A stretch of DNA of 64,000 nt. It comes from Parietaria judaica (lineage: Eukaryota > Streptophyta > Magnoliopsida > Rosales > Urticaceae). Made by a program: the position numbers and the translations under genes. Shown in pieces: positions 11,546 through 22,794 of the stretch (the first letter of the stretch is position 1; every line of letters begins with the position of its first letter). Under the pieces are notes generated by a model, which saw only the letters and a program-made list of their open reading frames with translations, did not search any database and was not told where the DNA came from. Where the stretch lies: assembly GCA_954871525.1 (NCBI GenBank), contig OX940872.1, positions 9,571,180-9,635,179 of the forward strand, in the 5' to 3' direction.

Positions 11546-12411
11546 CCCTGTATTTATCAGCTAGAATTCCAGCTCAGTAGCCCCACTACAGAACTTATAA
11601 ACTTCATTTTAGCTTTTATTTACTACACCAAACTCTCTATCTCAAATGTCGAAGATCCATCCAAAAGAATATGGACCACTGATTTCACTTCGTTCAAGAA
11701 TTTTTGAAAACATTATTACTGACATAATATTCTGGTCTGAATATTTGATGACAAGAAAACAGATAAAAAAGCCCTCTAAAAAAGGATTAGCTATGTCCTA
11801 AACAAGAAATGGAGGCGGATTTTTTTTTTTTTTTTTTTTTACTTATCGAGTCTTAAAAGAAGAATAAAAAAATTTGGTATCATATAATATGAAATCTATT
11901 GGCGGTAAAATATAAAGTATGTATTTTGTGCTCTACAAAATTACTTAGTGATTGCTAACTTTAAGTACCTCTTGTTTTTTTTTTTTTTTTATCATTATGA
12001 TTAGTTTTAAAACTTGTAATTATTAATTAAATGAAAATAGTACGAAATGCTAATTTTATGTCAATTTTTTTTAAAAAAATTACTCATTGTGAGAGTAAAA
12101 AATACAAACAATCCGTAATTTTTTAAAAAGTTTGACACAAAATGCGTATTTCGCTCATTAAGCTTTAATTAAATATAAAATTAATGGCTAAAATCTCAAA
12201 TATACAGTACAATTTTCAAAAGTCGGAGTGTGATGCCAAAGCAAGCACCTGCTAAGTTCCGGGGTATTAACGCTATTTACTCGCATATTTATTATCAGTG
12301 AAAATAATTAATTGTATGATAGTTATTTAATTTTGAGAGGTCAGTTTTTTTTTTTTTTTTTTTTACGAAATAAATAAGAGTTAAATTGAACTTCCTTAAA
12401 ATAAACCATAT
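11287..12411. other. AT-rich spacer with microsatellite
   Basis: Probably the remainder of the interrupted Copia LTR at its left edge, then AT-rich DNA with a TA/TG microsatellite (about 11500-11545) and long T tracts (11820, 11980, 12345). No coding signal seen. Confidence 0.6.
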
Positions 12412-12515
12412 ATATATGGGCTTCAATACTTAGTGATCATCAACCATTTATCTTCATAACCCTCGTTCTTCTCACAATCGTCACCTTGATTTTCTTACTA
12501 TATTCTAAAGCCAAA
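12412..12515 (+). pseudogene. P450 relic 1: leader and membrane-anchor fragment
   Basis: Matches the start of P450 gene 1: GGGCTTCAATACT and GTGATCATCAACCATTT of the leader, then CTTCTCACAATCGTC and ACTATATTCTAAAGCCAAA of the N-terminal anchor. About 60 bp, including the start codon, are missing relative to 21401-21460. The match stops where the TIR element at 12514 begins. Confidence 0.8.
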
Positions 12516-12933
12516 TGAGGCAAATGCTCGTTTTATTCAAACTTTTCAAAAATTTACCCAAACATAATATTATTTAAAACTAACAAATTAATTGATTTGT
12601 GGACAATTATACCCCTCCTAATATATTTAGGATAAAAGCAGTTATTATCTTTTATACTTTAATCTTTATAAACAGGGGAAATAAAATTTGAATTATGTGT
12701 AGATAATGTTCCTTATTAAAAGAATAACCATTTAATATATAAAAAATAATCCCTTAAACGTGGCTTAATGAGTCATCCTATTATTAAAAAAAAGATTATG
12801 TGTTAATTGAGTTTTTAGTTGTAGTTTTTCGTAGTAGTAAATGTAATTTGAAACTATAATAATAGTACCTAGTCTCTAATACCTCAGTCGTACTAGAATC
12901 CAAACCCCCTCATTTCACTTCTCTTAGATTCCA

Positions 12934-13160
12934 TTGCTCATTCTATCGCTGTTTGCGGTCCTTCTCCGTTCCATCGTCGTTTGCCGTCCGTCTCCATTCG
13001 ATCACCGTTTTCTGGCCTCCGTCTCCGTTCGTTCTCATCGTCTTTCGGTCTTTCGCCGTTGCATGCAACTTCTCACCGAACTCTCTCATTCATTATTTCT
13101 TACAGGTTCTACTACTCTCTTGGTCGCCAAGCTCCTTTTCTCCCTCGCTCGCGTAGTATA
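12934..13160 (+). other. Pyrimidine-rich insert with repeated CCGTTCS/CGTCTCCGTTCG words
   Basis: A GC-richer patch in AT-rich surroundings, made of imperfect repeats such as CGGTCCTTCTCCGTTC, CCGTCCGTCTCCATTCG and CCGTCTCCGTTCG. An open frame runs through it (to 13296) but it shows no recognised domain and is probably not a gene. Confidence 0.4.
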
Positions 13161-13420
13161 TATAGATACAACTTCGTACATATTTGCAGTTATACAGTTA
13201 CAGTTTGGTATACATAGTTACAACTTCGTATATATAGCCAACTGCTGGCGTGGTATATATAGTTACAGATTCGTATATATAGTTATAAATTGGTAAATAT
13301 TCACTGTTACAAAATCGTATATGTATATATATATATATATATGTATATAGCTACAATTTTGTAATTTTAAATATTACACGAATTCGGTATATATAGGCAC
13401 AACATCGTAATTGTACAACT
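13155..13420 (+). repeat. Degenerate minisatellite, about 20-24-bp unit
   Basis: Repeated words GTATATATAGTTACAAMTTC / GGTATATATAG through the interval, ending in a TA microsatellite at about 13322-13345. Similar TGTAACTGTAA-type words occur in the corresponding part of copy B (27180-27360). Confidence 0.6.
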
Positions 13421-13917
13421 GTTTCAAAATTTGAAAAAAAAAAACGGTGAAAATATCCTATTAATTAGGTAATTCGAATAATTAAGCATGTTTCATTTTT
13501 TTTTCATTAATAATAATTAGTTATGTTTAGCTACCATTAATGGACATATTTTTACAAATAAATTGATTTTTTAAAGTAATCAAAATAGGTATTTTCATAC
13601 CAAATAAAAAGGTCTAACGTACAAAAAAAAAAAAGAATGAAGGGTATATTAGTCCACAATTTAATTAATTGGTAGTTTTGAATTTTAATTACTATAAATA
13701 GGTTTGAGAATTAATATTAAAAAAGTTTGATCAAAATAGGAATTTGGCTCATTAGCCCTAATATTAATTATTATATATGTGAAGGTTAGTTTTGGAAAAA
13801 AAAAAGTATAGGCAAAAATAGATTTTATAAAATGATAAGCAATTTTTAAATTTGTTTGTACATTTATGAATTATTTTTTACCATTTCCTTAATAAAACTA
13901 TAAGAGGAGCTCCAATT

Positions 13918-14084
13918 AATACTCACTATGCACAACCTTGTTTTGCTCAAATATCGTTCCCTTATTTTCTTTTTTTCCAAAAGCGGATTTGTATCTTCAA
14001 CAAGAAATCTTTCACCAAAGTGCAACAAAACTACCAATCATTTATAGTTTATTTACACGGCCTCTATTGGAGCACTTAACCATA
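13918..14084 (+). pseudogene. P450 relic 2: N-terminal fragment
   Basis: Aligns with codons about 8-60 of P450 gene 1 through CACTATGCACAACCTTG, TCCAAAAGC, AACAAGAAATCTTTCACCA, CAACAAAACTACCAATCAT and GGAGCACTTAACC. Small indels destroy the frame. It includes the start-codon side, so it is a second copy rather than the continuation of relic 1. Confidence 0.78.
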
Positions 14085-14815
14085 CAAACCAATCCAATTG
14101 TAGTGGGTTTGGGTTCCGTTTTTAAGGGTTCGAATTATAAGTTACTAGTGAACGACACCAGAGAAAATATTTTTTATACAAATAAATATATTAGATATAT
14201 ATTAATTTTACAAATTAGTTGTTATAATCAAAATAACAACCAAAGCGAACTTAACAATTCTGTTTTATATCGTCATGATATCGTCAAATGTTTATGATAT
14301 TAGAATTAATAGTAATATTAATCTCAACGGTTGTATATTAATACTAAAACATTGCGTATATTTGAAGGAAAAAACTAACATTAAAATAACAAATTTCAAA
14401 AAAATATATAATAGTTATAAAGTTAGCTATTTCTATTAAGAAAAATATAAGTATTACATTATTTGAGTATCTAATGGAAAAAAATTATCGACTGTATACA
14501 CAAAATTTGCAGTGCATCATAAATTTCGTTTCCGATTAAAATATAATTAAAAATCTTCTAATAGACAATAATATTAGAGAGATATGAACTTTTTGTATAT
14601 ATGATAGATATTAATATATGTAACAATGTGCATAAATAAATGAACAACTAATGAAAAGTGCAAGAATAGAAAAAATGTTGGAGATATGGAGAATGATTTA
14701 TAATAATGTCGAAAATAATGGTGGAGTTAAAAATACATTATGCACTACCTCTAGTTTTATAGAGAACAAAAAAACCAGTAAACTAAATTCTTAAGGAATT
14801 GCAATAAATTCCTAA
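14085..14815. other. AT-rich spacer
   Basis: AT-rich DNA with no coding, repeat or RNA signal that I can recognise. Confidence 0.5.
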
Positions 14816-14824
14816 TTATAATTA

Positions 14825-15794
14825 GGGTAAACTGCGGCTAATGTACCCAATGTTTGATTTTCTGCGGATTATATACCCAATGTTTATTTTTGGCGGCTAA
14901 TGTACCCAATGTTTGATCCGTCAGATATTTTTGGGTTTTCCGTCAGTTGACCGTTAGAGAGTTATATGTACACTTTTCGTATTTTTGACATAAATCACTC
15001 ATTTTTTGTCCAAATTTTATGCACGACCTATGGTTGGAAAGATAAGAGATAGATCTACAACTTTAATGTTTTAAGTTTTGTAAAATCAGTTTTAAAAAAA
15101 TACGAAATTTCAAGTACAACGTAAAACTGGACATTAGTTTAATGCAAAATATTTGTTTCGAGCAAATTTTAATATACTTAATGACTTTTTATGATGAAAC
15201 GTAAAACTAAAAAGTTGTAGATAAACTTTTTATCTTTCCAACGGTTGTTTATTTATAAATTTTGGACAAAAAATGTGTGAGTTATGCCAAAAATATAAAA
15301 GATGTGATGTGAAATAATATTTCATATTTTTGGCATAACTCACTCGTTTTTTATCCAAAATTTATAAATAAACATCCGTTGGAAAGATAAAACATTTATA
15401 TACAACTTTTTCTTTTACGTTTCATCATAAAAAGTCATTAAGTATATTTAAATTTGCTCGAAACAAATATTTTGCATTAAACTAATGTCCAGTTTTACGT
15501 TGTACTTGAAATTTCGTATTTTTTTAAAACTGATTTTACAAAACTTAAAACATTAAAGTTGTAGATCTATCTCTTATCTTTCCAACCATAGGTCGTGCAT
15601 AAAATTTGGACAAAAAATGAGTGAGTTATGTCAAAAATACGAAAAGTGTACATATAACTCTCTAACGGTCAACTGACGGAAAACCCAAAAATATCTAACG
15701 GATCAAACATTGAGTACATTAGCCGCCAAAAATAAACATTGGGTACATAATCCGCAGAAAATCAAACATTGGGTACATTAGCCGCAGTTTACCC
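14825..15794. mobile_element. 970-bp foldback MULE-type element (near-perfect palindrome)
   Basis: Two arms of about 480 bp are inverted copies of each other almost base for base, meeting near 15305. The outer ends are GGGTAAACTGCGGCTAATG and its complement. A perfect 9-bp target duplication TTATAATTA flanks it (14816-14824 and 15795-15803), the size typical of Mutator-like elements. No protein is encoded. Each arm begins with three copies of a TACCCAATGTTTG word. Confidence 0.92.
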
Positions 15795-15803
15795 TTATAA
15801 TTA

Positions 15804-16326
15804 ATCAGAACCTAATAAAATTATACTTAGTACAAATGCGTGACTGGGATGATAGCTAAATTACTAAATCATCCAACGTGCTCCCGACCGAGTCCAAGCT
15901 TATCTTCACATTTTTTGAGCTCAAAGAAACGGTTGGGTCAATTTGTGGGACCTGTAACATAAATTGTTGTTCGTAAATAAACCCAAATGAAAATTATCCA
16001 TGATAATTAAGCAGAATCCTCACTACATAGTAGCTAAACGAATGCCCGTAAAAGAAAACACCATTCAGTTTATCGAAGAAAAAGTCTCTAACTTAGCATT
16101 AGTTGAAAAACGGCTCCGATCTGAGAGACGACAAAGAGGAGGAACTTACCGCTAGACACGGCAAATAAATATAAGAAGTTCAATAAATACCGTGAAAACT
16201 TTTTAAAATGAAAAATAAATGAATAGAATAGAATAGAATAAAGAACATTTTCAATCTGAAAACTACTCACCTTAGTTTGGCGTCGGGGATTGCGGGTCGC
16301 AGTCGGTGTAGTCAGTAGATGAAAAT
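15804..16326. other. Spacer
   Basis: Mostly AT-rich. The segment at 16265-16320 is GC-richer but I could not fit it into a gene. No clear feature otherwise. Confidence 0.4.
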
Positions 16327-16985
16327 GTTGTGAATAACGTATTTAAGCCTCGTGGTGTTTTCTCGCCGTGCCTCAAGCCGTATAGCTTTGAGGCGTTTGA
16401 GGCGTAAGCCTCGATAAATACTATACGGTTATTTAAAAATAATAAAAAATAAGATAGATATAATAAATTTTAAAATATAACCTAATATTTAAACTTAATA
16501 CGTCACATCGTTAACTTAAAACACTCAAAAATAAGTAATCAAACAGTGAAACATATATATTATTACGATTAGGAAGAAATATACATTGATAAATTGAAAA
16601 AATCCTAATGTGATTGATGAATAGTATACTATCTAAATATTTAATTATTTATCAAACAGTGAAGGAGAGAAGTTTTAATATGTAAGCGATGAATACAAAT
16701 AGTATATATTATTTATGAAACTTCGATGTGATCAATGATTGAAGGGGATAGAGGAAGCAGAGGATGACGCAAGACACTCTATTTTTGATATAGTAGGGTT
16801 TATAAATATATATTACGTATGTATACAATAAGTATATGAATAGGGCTTTCTAAAAAGTACAATAACTAATTAAAAGAAACAAAAAAATAGGGTAAAAGAA
16901 AAACCACCGCCTCACTTGCGTACGCCCTGACTTAACTCTGTGAGGCGTAAGTCTTAAGGCGCGCCTTGATAACGTTTTTCACAAC
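16327..16985. mobile_element. MITE-like element with GTTGTGAAWAACGTWTT termini
   Basis: The left end GTTGTGAATAACGTATTTAA and the right end, which on the other strand reads GTTGTGAAAAACGTTATCAA, form a TIR continuing into GAGGCGTAAG-type subterminal repeats on both sides (16400 and 16940). The interior is AT-rich and non-coding. No clean target duplication was found. Superfamily not assigned. Confidence 0.6.
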
Positions 16986-17739
16986 AACAGTAACTTTACA
17001 TTGTTTAATGATCGTCTTAAGTCTTTAGATGATAGCTAATAAACAATAAATAAAAAATGTATCAATATCTTTCATGCAATATTTTTCGGTACTCATTAAA
17101 CTTAGTTTTTTGAATCTGAAAATGGAATACAATGATCCGATGATGTCTAAAGTTCTTTCACATTTTGATACAGCTTCGTGTGAAACTAAGATACAAAACT
17201 CAAATATAATAAAGTTAGCAAATATGGTCTTAACTTCTTAACCAATGTTAAATCTACCAAACATAATTAAAATAGTACCTTAGATTAAAAAATAGGAACC
17301 GTGATCAGAAGCAATGGAATATGTTCCGCCACATAGTACTTTGTTTTAGAGAAGACAAACCCCATATGAAAATTATTTATGATAACCAAAGGCATTCAAC
17401 ATCGTTGGTATTCAAAATATTTTTGGAGGAATAATACAGCAAATAAGATCAAGGAAAAGTACAGAAGATTTAAATAAATATATAACAGACAAAAAAAAAA
17501 CAGAATTATTAAAAAGTTTATTCAATTTGAAAGTGTGTGAAGCTTCGTATTAAGAAGCTCATTATGTAATACCATCTCTCCAGCCTCTTGCAAAAGATGG
17601 AGAGTAGTGGCAAAATGAACATTAACATGAACCACCAACCGATAACCAAAAGTAACAAACAAACGCGTTGAGAAAAATCAGGCCGAACCGGTGAATGATA
17701 AGCTAGTAACAAATAGATTGAAGTATTGAACTATAAACT

Positions 17740-20445
17740 AACCAGAGAGATATCAGGGATGATGGATCATAAATATTCTTGAAAGTGAAGAGTCCTGAGC
17801 CGACAAAAATAGAAATGCTGGCCGACAAATGGGATGAGTAAAAAATGGTCGATAGAGAAGGGGATGTTGGCGACGTAGAGATCGGAGAAGCCGTACTCAC
17901 CACCTGCACTGACTGTGACCATTGAAAAAGAAAAAAAAAGTTAATATACGGTAATAAAAGTTGAGAAATTTGTGTACTGAAGAGGCAAACAAATTGTATT
18001 AAAACAGACATAAACCGTCAAACAAACAGAAATGCAACTGTATATCAAAATAATGATTTATAAACCGTTATGATATGCAACTTACAACAAAATGACCGAA
18101 CAAAAGCACCATTTAAATTCTGCTAGTAACCAAAGCAAGCCAAAGTTAACATCAATTGTAAACTGCAAGCAACCAAAGAAAAACAGAACAATCCACTTCA
18201 GTTTAAAGTAAAGGCTCAATATTCTTTGTACATTGTGAAAAGTTGAAATATTTATTTATCAACGATCAACACCAAAAGATGCATACAATGTGAAATATGT
18301 TAGTTTTATATTATTAAGTGAACAATTAATGATATTCCCTACGACAACCTTCGACTGATCAAATATTTCTTAGTTTGCTGGGTCTTTGTGAAGCTATTGA
18401 ACAGAACCAGAACCATAACCATTAAAAATATAGGGCAGCGAGATATTAACCTACTTCGCCGATTGTACTTTGATTCATTATTGTTTTTAAAAATAGTATA
18501 TCTAACAAATAACAATTATTAAACACAATATAAACACATAAAAATTGTACTTTGTGAAGTGCAGCAATGAAATACAACATACTATATTATATTGATCGAG
18601 GAAAAAGATAGTTCATGGAAGAGCGAATAATGAATTGCTCAAGATAAACAGATGCATTTCCACAATATCATGATTTACGATAGTTTATCAATATATCTGT
18701 CATTTCGAGCTCACTTGAATAGCAAATCGTATTGCTCGTTCTATAAGTATGTAGTTATAACTTATAACACTTACGTTTCTCTATCTAAATCCGCAATTAA
18801 TTGGCTTCATGTATGTGAACTCTCTGTCCATGTAATTACAACTTCAAACAGACAAAAATCGTATTCATAAAAACTAATTGGAAAAAATACATAATAAAGT
18901 GTAACCAACAATTATGCATGAATCTAATTATCAACACAATTTTCAAAACCTGGCGAATAAAATAAGGCCTACATAGATCGTAACGCTTGTGAAATAATAG
19001 GGGTATTAGTGATATACAAACGGCAAACCGGAGTAGATAGAGTTCTTATGCTACAATAATTTTATTTCAGCTATTAAAAGACATATTAACAAAAAACGGA
19101 GACAAAATAACACGTAAATAAATACCATTACTGTGAAATTTTGTCATAAGCATTTCATGTAGCAGGACGCCTCGTTCAGACTTTTACATAGTTGCAGTAT
19201 GTAGAAGTTTTTTTTTTTTTTTTGTGGACAGTAAATAGAATTTAATAAAGAGCCTAAATATATATTTCAATAGAATTGTACATAAAAGAGGTATGTATAG
19301 AAAAAAAGAAAAAAAAAATGAAACGAACATAACTTACTTGCCGTTGCCGCTGCCTAAAGAACTTTATGCGACTGAGTTCGCTACCGGGGTTGACATTGGA
19401 AACGGCTGATTGCTCTGTTTGGGTGAGTCTACTTGGCGAGGCTTCTGTGACACGGCTGTCGAGGGAAGGACTGATAAAGAAAATAAAGCAGAAAGATTTT
19501 GCTTCATAAATTTCAAGCGAAAAAAATAAACTAATTACTTAAATAAAAAACTAAAGACATAAATAAATAAAATAAATTCCAACCTGCCTTTCAAAAGGGC
19601 CCAACATGGGAACACTATCACATCAATGTCTTCAAGGAAATGAGACACAAGTTCAATCTTTTACATATTTATAAAAATGCAATCCGGGACACGGAACTGA
19701 AACTCTTATCAGAAAACATGTATAATTCACAAGAGTTTCAAAGAGGTTGATCAGTGGGTTGAGTTTAAATCGGAGCCTTGGTTTTCAACTGTAACAAAGA
19801 AAAATCAGCCTTAAAATTTATAATGTCAGGTCAATCGTGTTTAGAATTTGTTCCATCAAACGTGTCTACTTTAAATTCTGATTCCGGGGAGTGATATTCG
19901 TTATCTAGTCAAGGCGATCACTTCGTCGATTCGTAGCAATTGTTATTTATTATATATAAAAAAACAGAGCAGAATATACAGACTCCTATAAAATTGCTAC
20001 TAAGAAATCACCAATCAATCTTATTTTCTTGCTATTTAAAACTCATTTCAACAATGTTGGTGAAACCTCAAAATTAACAAACAAAAAATGCTGTGTTAGA
20101 TCCATAAAAAAAATGAACGAAAACGATAGGCAAGCAATTACTATACCAAATTCAGCAATATAAGAATCTTAACATACAAACAAACAAAAAAATCCCAATC
20201 CGAAATCCAATAAATAAGAACTGTGGAATCAAAAGGAAACGAACCTTCAAGGCGATATTTAATCAAACAAAGGGCATTCAATGAAAGACAGAAAAGAGAT
20301 AGCAAGCTTCAGGAAGGAGATTGATTAATGAAACTTACCAATAATCACAGATTTCTAAAACGGTTGTTCCGCTACACCGTAGACTCGAGCGCTTGGTCTC
20401 CGTTGGCACGACGCCGCGGGGGGAAAAGACACAACGAGCGAGCTA
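17740..20445 (-). CDS. Candidate spliced gene of unknown function
   Basis: Minus-strand pieces that fit by splice signal and phase. A GC-rich leader exon lies near 20445-20336, ending in a GGTAAG donor. An exon at 19657-19584 reads VSHFLEDIDVIVFPCWALLK and ends in phase 2. An exon at 19470-19338 reads SLDSRVTEASPSRLTQTEQS, then ELSRIKFFRQRQRQ, with a GTAAGT donor. A third exon starts at 17912 (SVQVVSTASPISTSPTSPSL) in matching phase 0. Exons between the leader and 19657 and the true 3' end were not found. I recognise no domain; the middle is basic and Ser/Thr/Gln-rich. It could be a real gene, a relic, or chance. Confidence 0.3.
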
Positions 20446-20449
20446 TCGT

Positions 20450-21359
20450 ATTTAGATTTTTAGTAATTAAAAATAATTTAAAAAAAGGAGAAAAAAGAAT
20501 GAGGTAAAAATTGGTGTTTTTTAGACACGTGATTATTTTGCTTTTATATAGATATATAGATTCGAATCTAGTTATAAAAAGCCTCTTTTATCTCTTAAAT
20601 GCCATCCCTCGTTGTAAGATCCTTCTTCTCCCTCACAGAAAAACCTCCATTGCCGAGATAAAGGACAAAGCGACATCGAAATCAAAGAAAAATAAATGAC
20701 ATGATTTTATTATTTTTGATTTTTTAAGGTATTAGACATGTATTTTATATTTTGGACATGGTAATTGTACTTTTTTTTTTTTATAGATTTTCTCCCGAAT
20801 TTTTCCCGGCTAATTATATCTCGATTTTATTTTATTTTTTTCTTGGTTCTGGTCTCGATCTCGTTTTTCTCTGTTTTTGTCACGGTTTGATAAATAACCA
20901 AGAAATTTTAGAATCGATACAAGAAATAAATATCTCGGTTTTCCGACACCGTGACATAAAAAACTAATTTCTCGGTCATCGGTATCAGTTTCACCCCTAA
21001 TTTATGTGCTTGTGCTTATTTATTGAACCTAAGTATTTCTCCTATAATTATAATCCTTAAATATTTAAGCCCCACGTTTAAGACGGGAGTTCTTGACGAA
21101 TATTTTGACTCTTTTTTTGTTTGACCTATATCGAACACCAAAAAAGTTTTTGTTTGACTCACTCAAAAAAAATATAAAAAACGTTTTTGTTTGACAAAAA
21201 ATAAAAAATAAAAAATAAAAAAAAAAGAGTCAAGGTTATCTTATCATGATGTCATGAGTAATGTTCTTATTAATATATGTGTGACTCAGACCCTTAATGA
21301 TTAATCTTTAGTCAACTTCATGTTTGCATATTTATACTGTATACATGTGTATCTTAATG
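20450..21359. other. Intergenic region upstream of P450 gene 1
   Basis: Possibly a bidirectional promoter region between the minus-strand candidate gene and P450 gene 1. It contains the TTGAC cluster listed separately. No coding signal accepted. Confidence 0.5.
21093..21196 (+). promoter_or_regulatory. Cluster of five TTGAC (W-box core) motifs upstream of P450 gene 1
   Basis: TTGAC occurs at 21093, 21105, 21121, 21154 and 21191, about 340-240 bp before the start codon; three are full TTGACY W-boxes. WRKY factors bind such boxes; control of this gene by them is inference. A GTTTTTGTTTGACY word is shared with the promoter of P450 gene 2 (54870-54883). Confidence 0.5.
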
Positions 21360-21368
21360 TATATAAAG
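21360..21368 (+). promoter_or_regulatory. TATA box of P450 gene 1
   Basis: TATATAAAG, about 65 bp before the ATG. The following leader (GGCTTCAATACT...GATCATCAACCATTT) is conserved in gene 2 and in relic 1. Confidence 0.7.
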
Positions 21369-21432
21369 GGCTTCAATACTAAGTGATCATCAACCATTTG
21401 TCTTCAAATCTCTACTGCTTCAAAAGTATATC

Positions 21433-22751
21433 ATGGAGCTCCCATATTCATTATGCACAACCATCTTTCTTCTCATAATCGTCGCCTTGTTTTCCTTACT
21501 ATATTCCAAAGCCAAAAACGTATCATCTTTACCAAGAAATCTCCCACCAGGTCCAACAAAACTACCCATCATAGGAAATCTACACAACCTAATATGGAGC
21601 AATTTACCCCCTCACCAAAATCTCAGAGAACTTTCCCAAAAATATGGACCTTTAATGCATCTTAAACTGGGTGAAGTATCAACCCTAGTTGTCTCATCTC
21701 CTGATATGGCAAGAGAGTTCATGAGAACGCACGACCTCTCCTTCGCGGGCCGGCCCGAGATTTTCGCCGTGCAGATCTCCCAATTCGGCACGAGCATCTC
21801 ATTCGCTCCGCTCGGAGAGTATTTGACGCAGATGAAAAAGTTGTGCGTCACGGAGCTGCTAAACAGAAAGAGGGTTGGGTCCTTCTCGCTTGTTCGCGAG
21901 GATGAGATTCGAAACCTTGTCGAAGGAATTCGCTCATTGTCGTCATCCGCTTCTCCGGTGAACTTGACTGAGAGACTTTATGACACAACGAGCTCGATAA
22001 TAAGCGGAGCAGCTTTCGGGACGAAGTACGACACTGTCGACGCGTCAATGCTGGTTTCTGCGACCAAGGAGGCAGCGATCACGGCAGGAGGTCTATTCCT
22101 GGCCGATTTGTACCCTTCTAAGAGCATCTTTCGAATTGTTAGTCCAATGAGAGTGAAGCTCAAGCAGATCTATGAAAAGATGGACATCGCTTTAGATAAT
22201 ATTATAATGAGGCATAAGTCCCAAACTCCAGAGGAAGAGGATGATCATAGTGAAGATATCGTTGACGTTCTGCTCAGAGTCCAAAGAAGTTGCAGCCTAG
22301 AGATCCCTCTCACAGACTTGAACATCAAAGCTACTTTACTAGTTAGTATCCTTCTATCTCATAATAATCTCCTTTTTTACCATATGATGTTTTGAGATAA
22401 TGTTTTTTTGAAACTAAATATTGTTTGAAATTGACTACTATGTTGTTAATCTTAATCACGAATTCCGAATGTTAGGATCATGGTTTATAGTCTAGCATTG
22501 GAGTGTCGAAACTTTCAACTAGAAAGAGCTTTTAAAATATAAATTAAGGTCAACAGCTAGCGGCATAAGTACCTGTTGCTTTAATTTATTTTTTTTGGAA
22601 GCATGCATAACCCAATTTTTTTCAAGGTCGAAGTTTCTAACATTGACTAATTTGCTTTTCTCCAAAAATTCGGTCCACTTTTGAATTAATTGAATAGAAT
22701 TTTGAATGTGCCATTAAGTTTTTACGTGTCAGTTTCGATCGAGAGAGCAAA

Positions 22752-22794
<43 letters not shown>

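Larger units (their letters stand above)
12514..13759. mobile_element. Degenerate TIR DNA element, copy A, interrupting P450 relic 1
   Basis: The left end AATGAGGCAAATGCTC and the right end AATTTGGCTCATTAGCCCT (13741-13759) are inverted versions of each other; the outer bases of the left TIR are missing. The first roughly 370 bp match copy B at 26798-27180. The interior holds a pyrimidine-rich stretch at 12900-13090 that differs from copy B and a minisatellite at 13155-13420. No transposase seen. Confidence 0.6.

Noticed and set aside
11468..11707. Open frame over the TA microsatellite
   Set aside because: Composition-driven (Tyr/Ile runs); no conserved motif.
12934..13296. 120-codon frame in element copy A
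   Set aside because: It arises from pyrimidine repeats and a minisatellite and has no homologue I know; kept only as a repeat note.
14825..15794. CRISPR-like or satellite interpretation of the repeats
   Set aside because: There is one inverted pair with a 9-bp target duplication, so it is a foldback transposon.
20752..20967. Open frame upstream of P450 gene 1
   Set aside because: Low-complexity Phe/Tyr-rich translation of AT-rich DNA; no splice or motif support.
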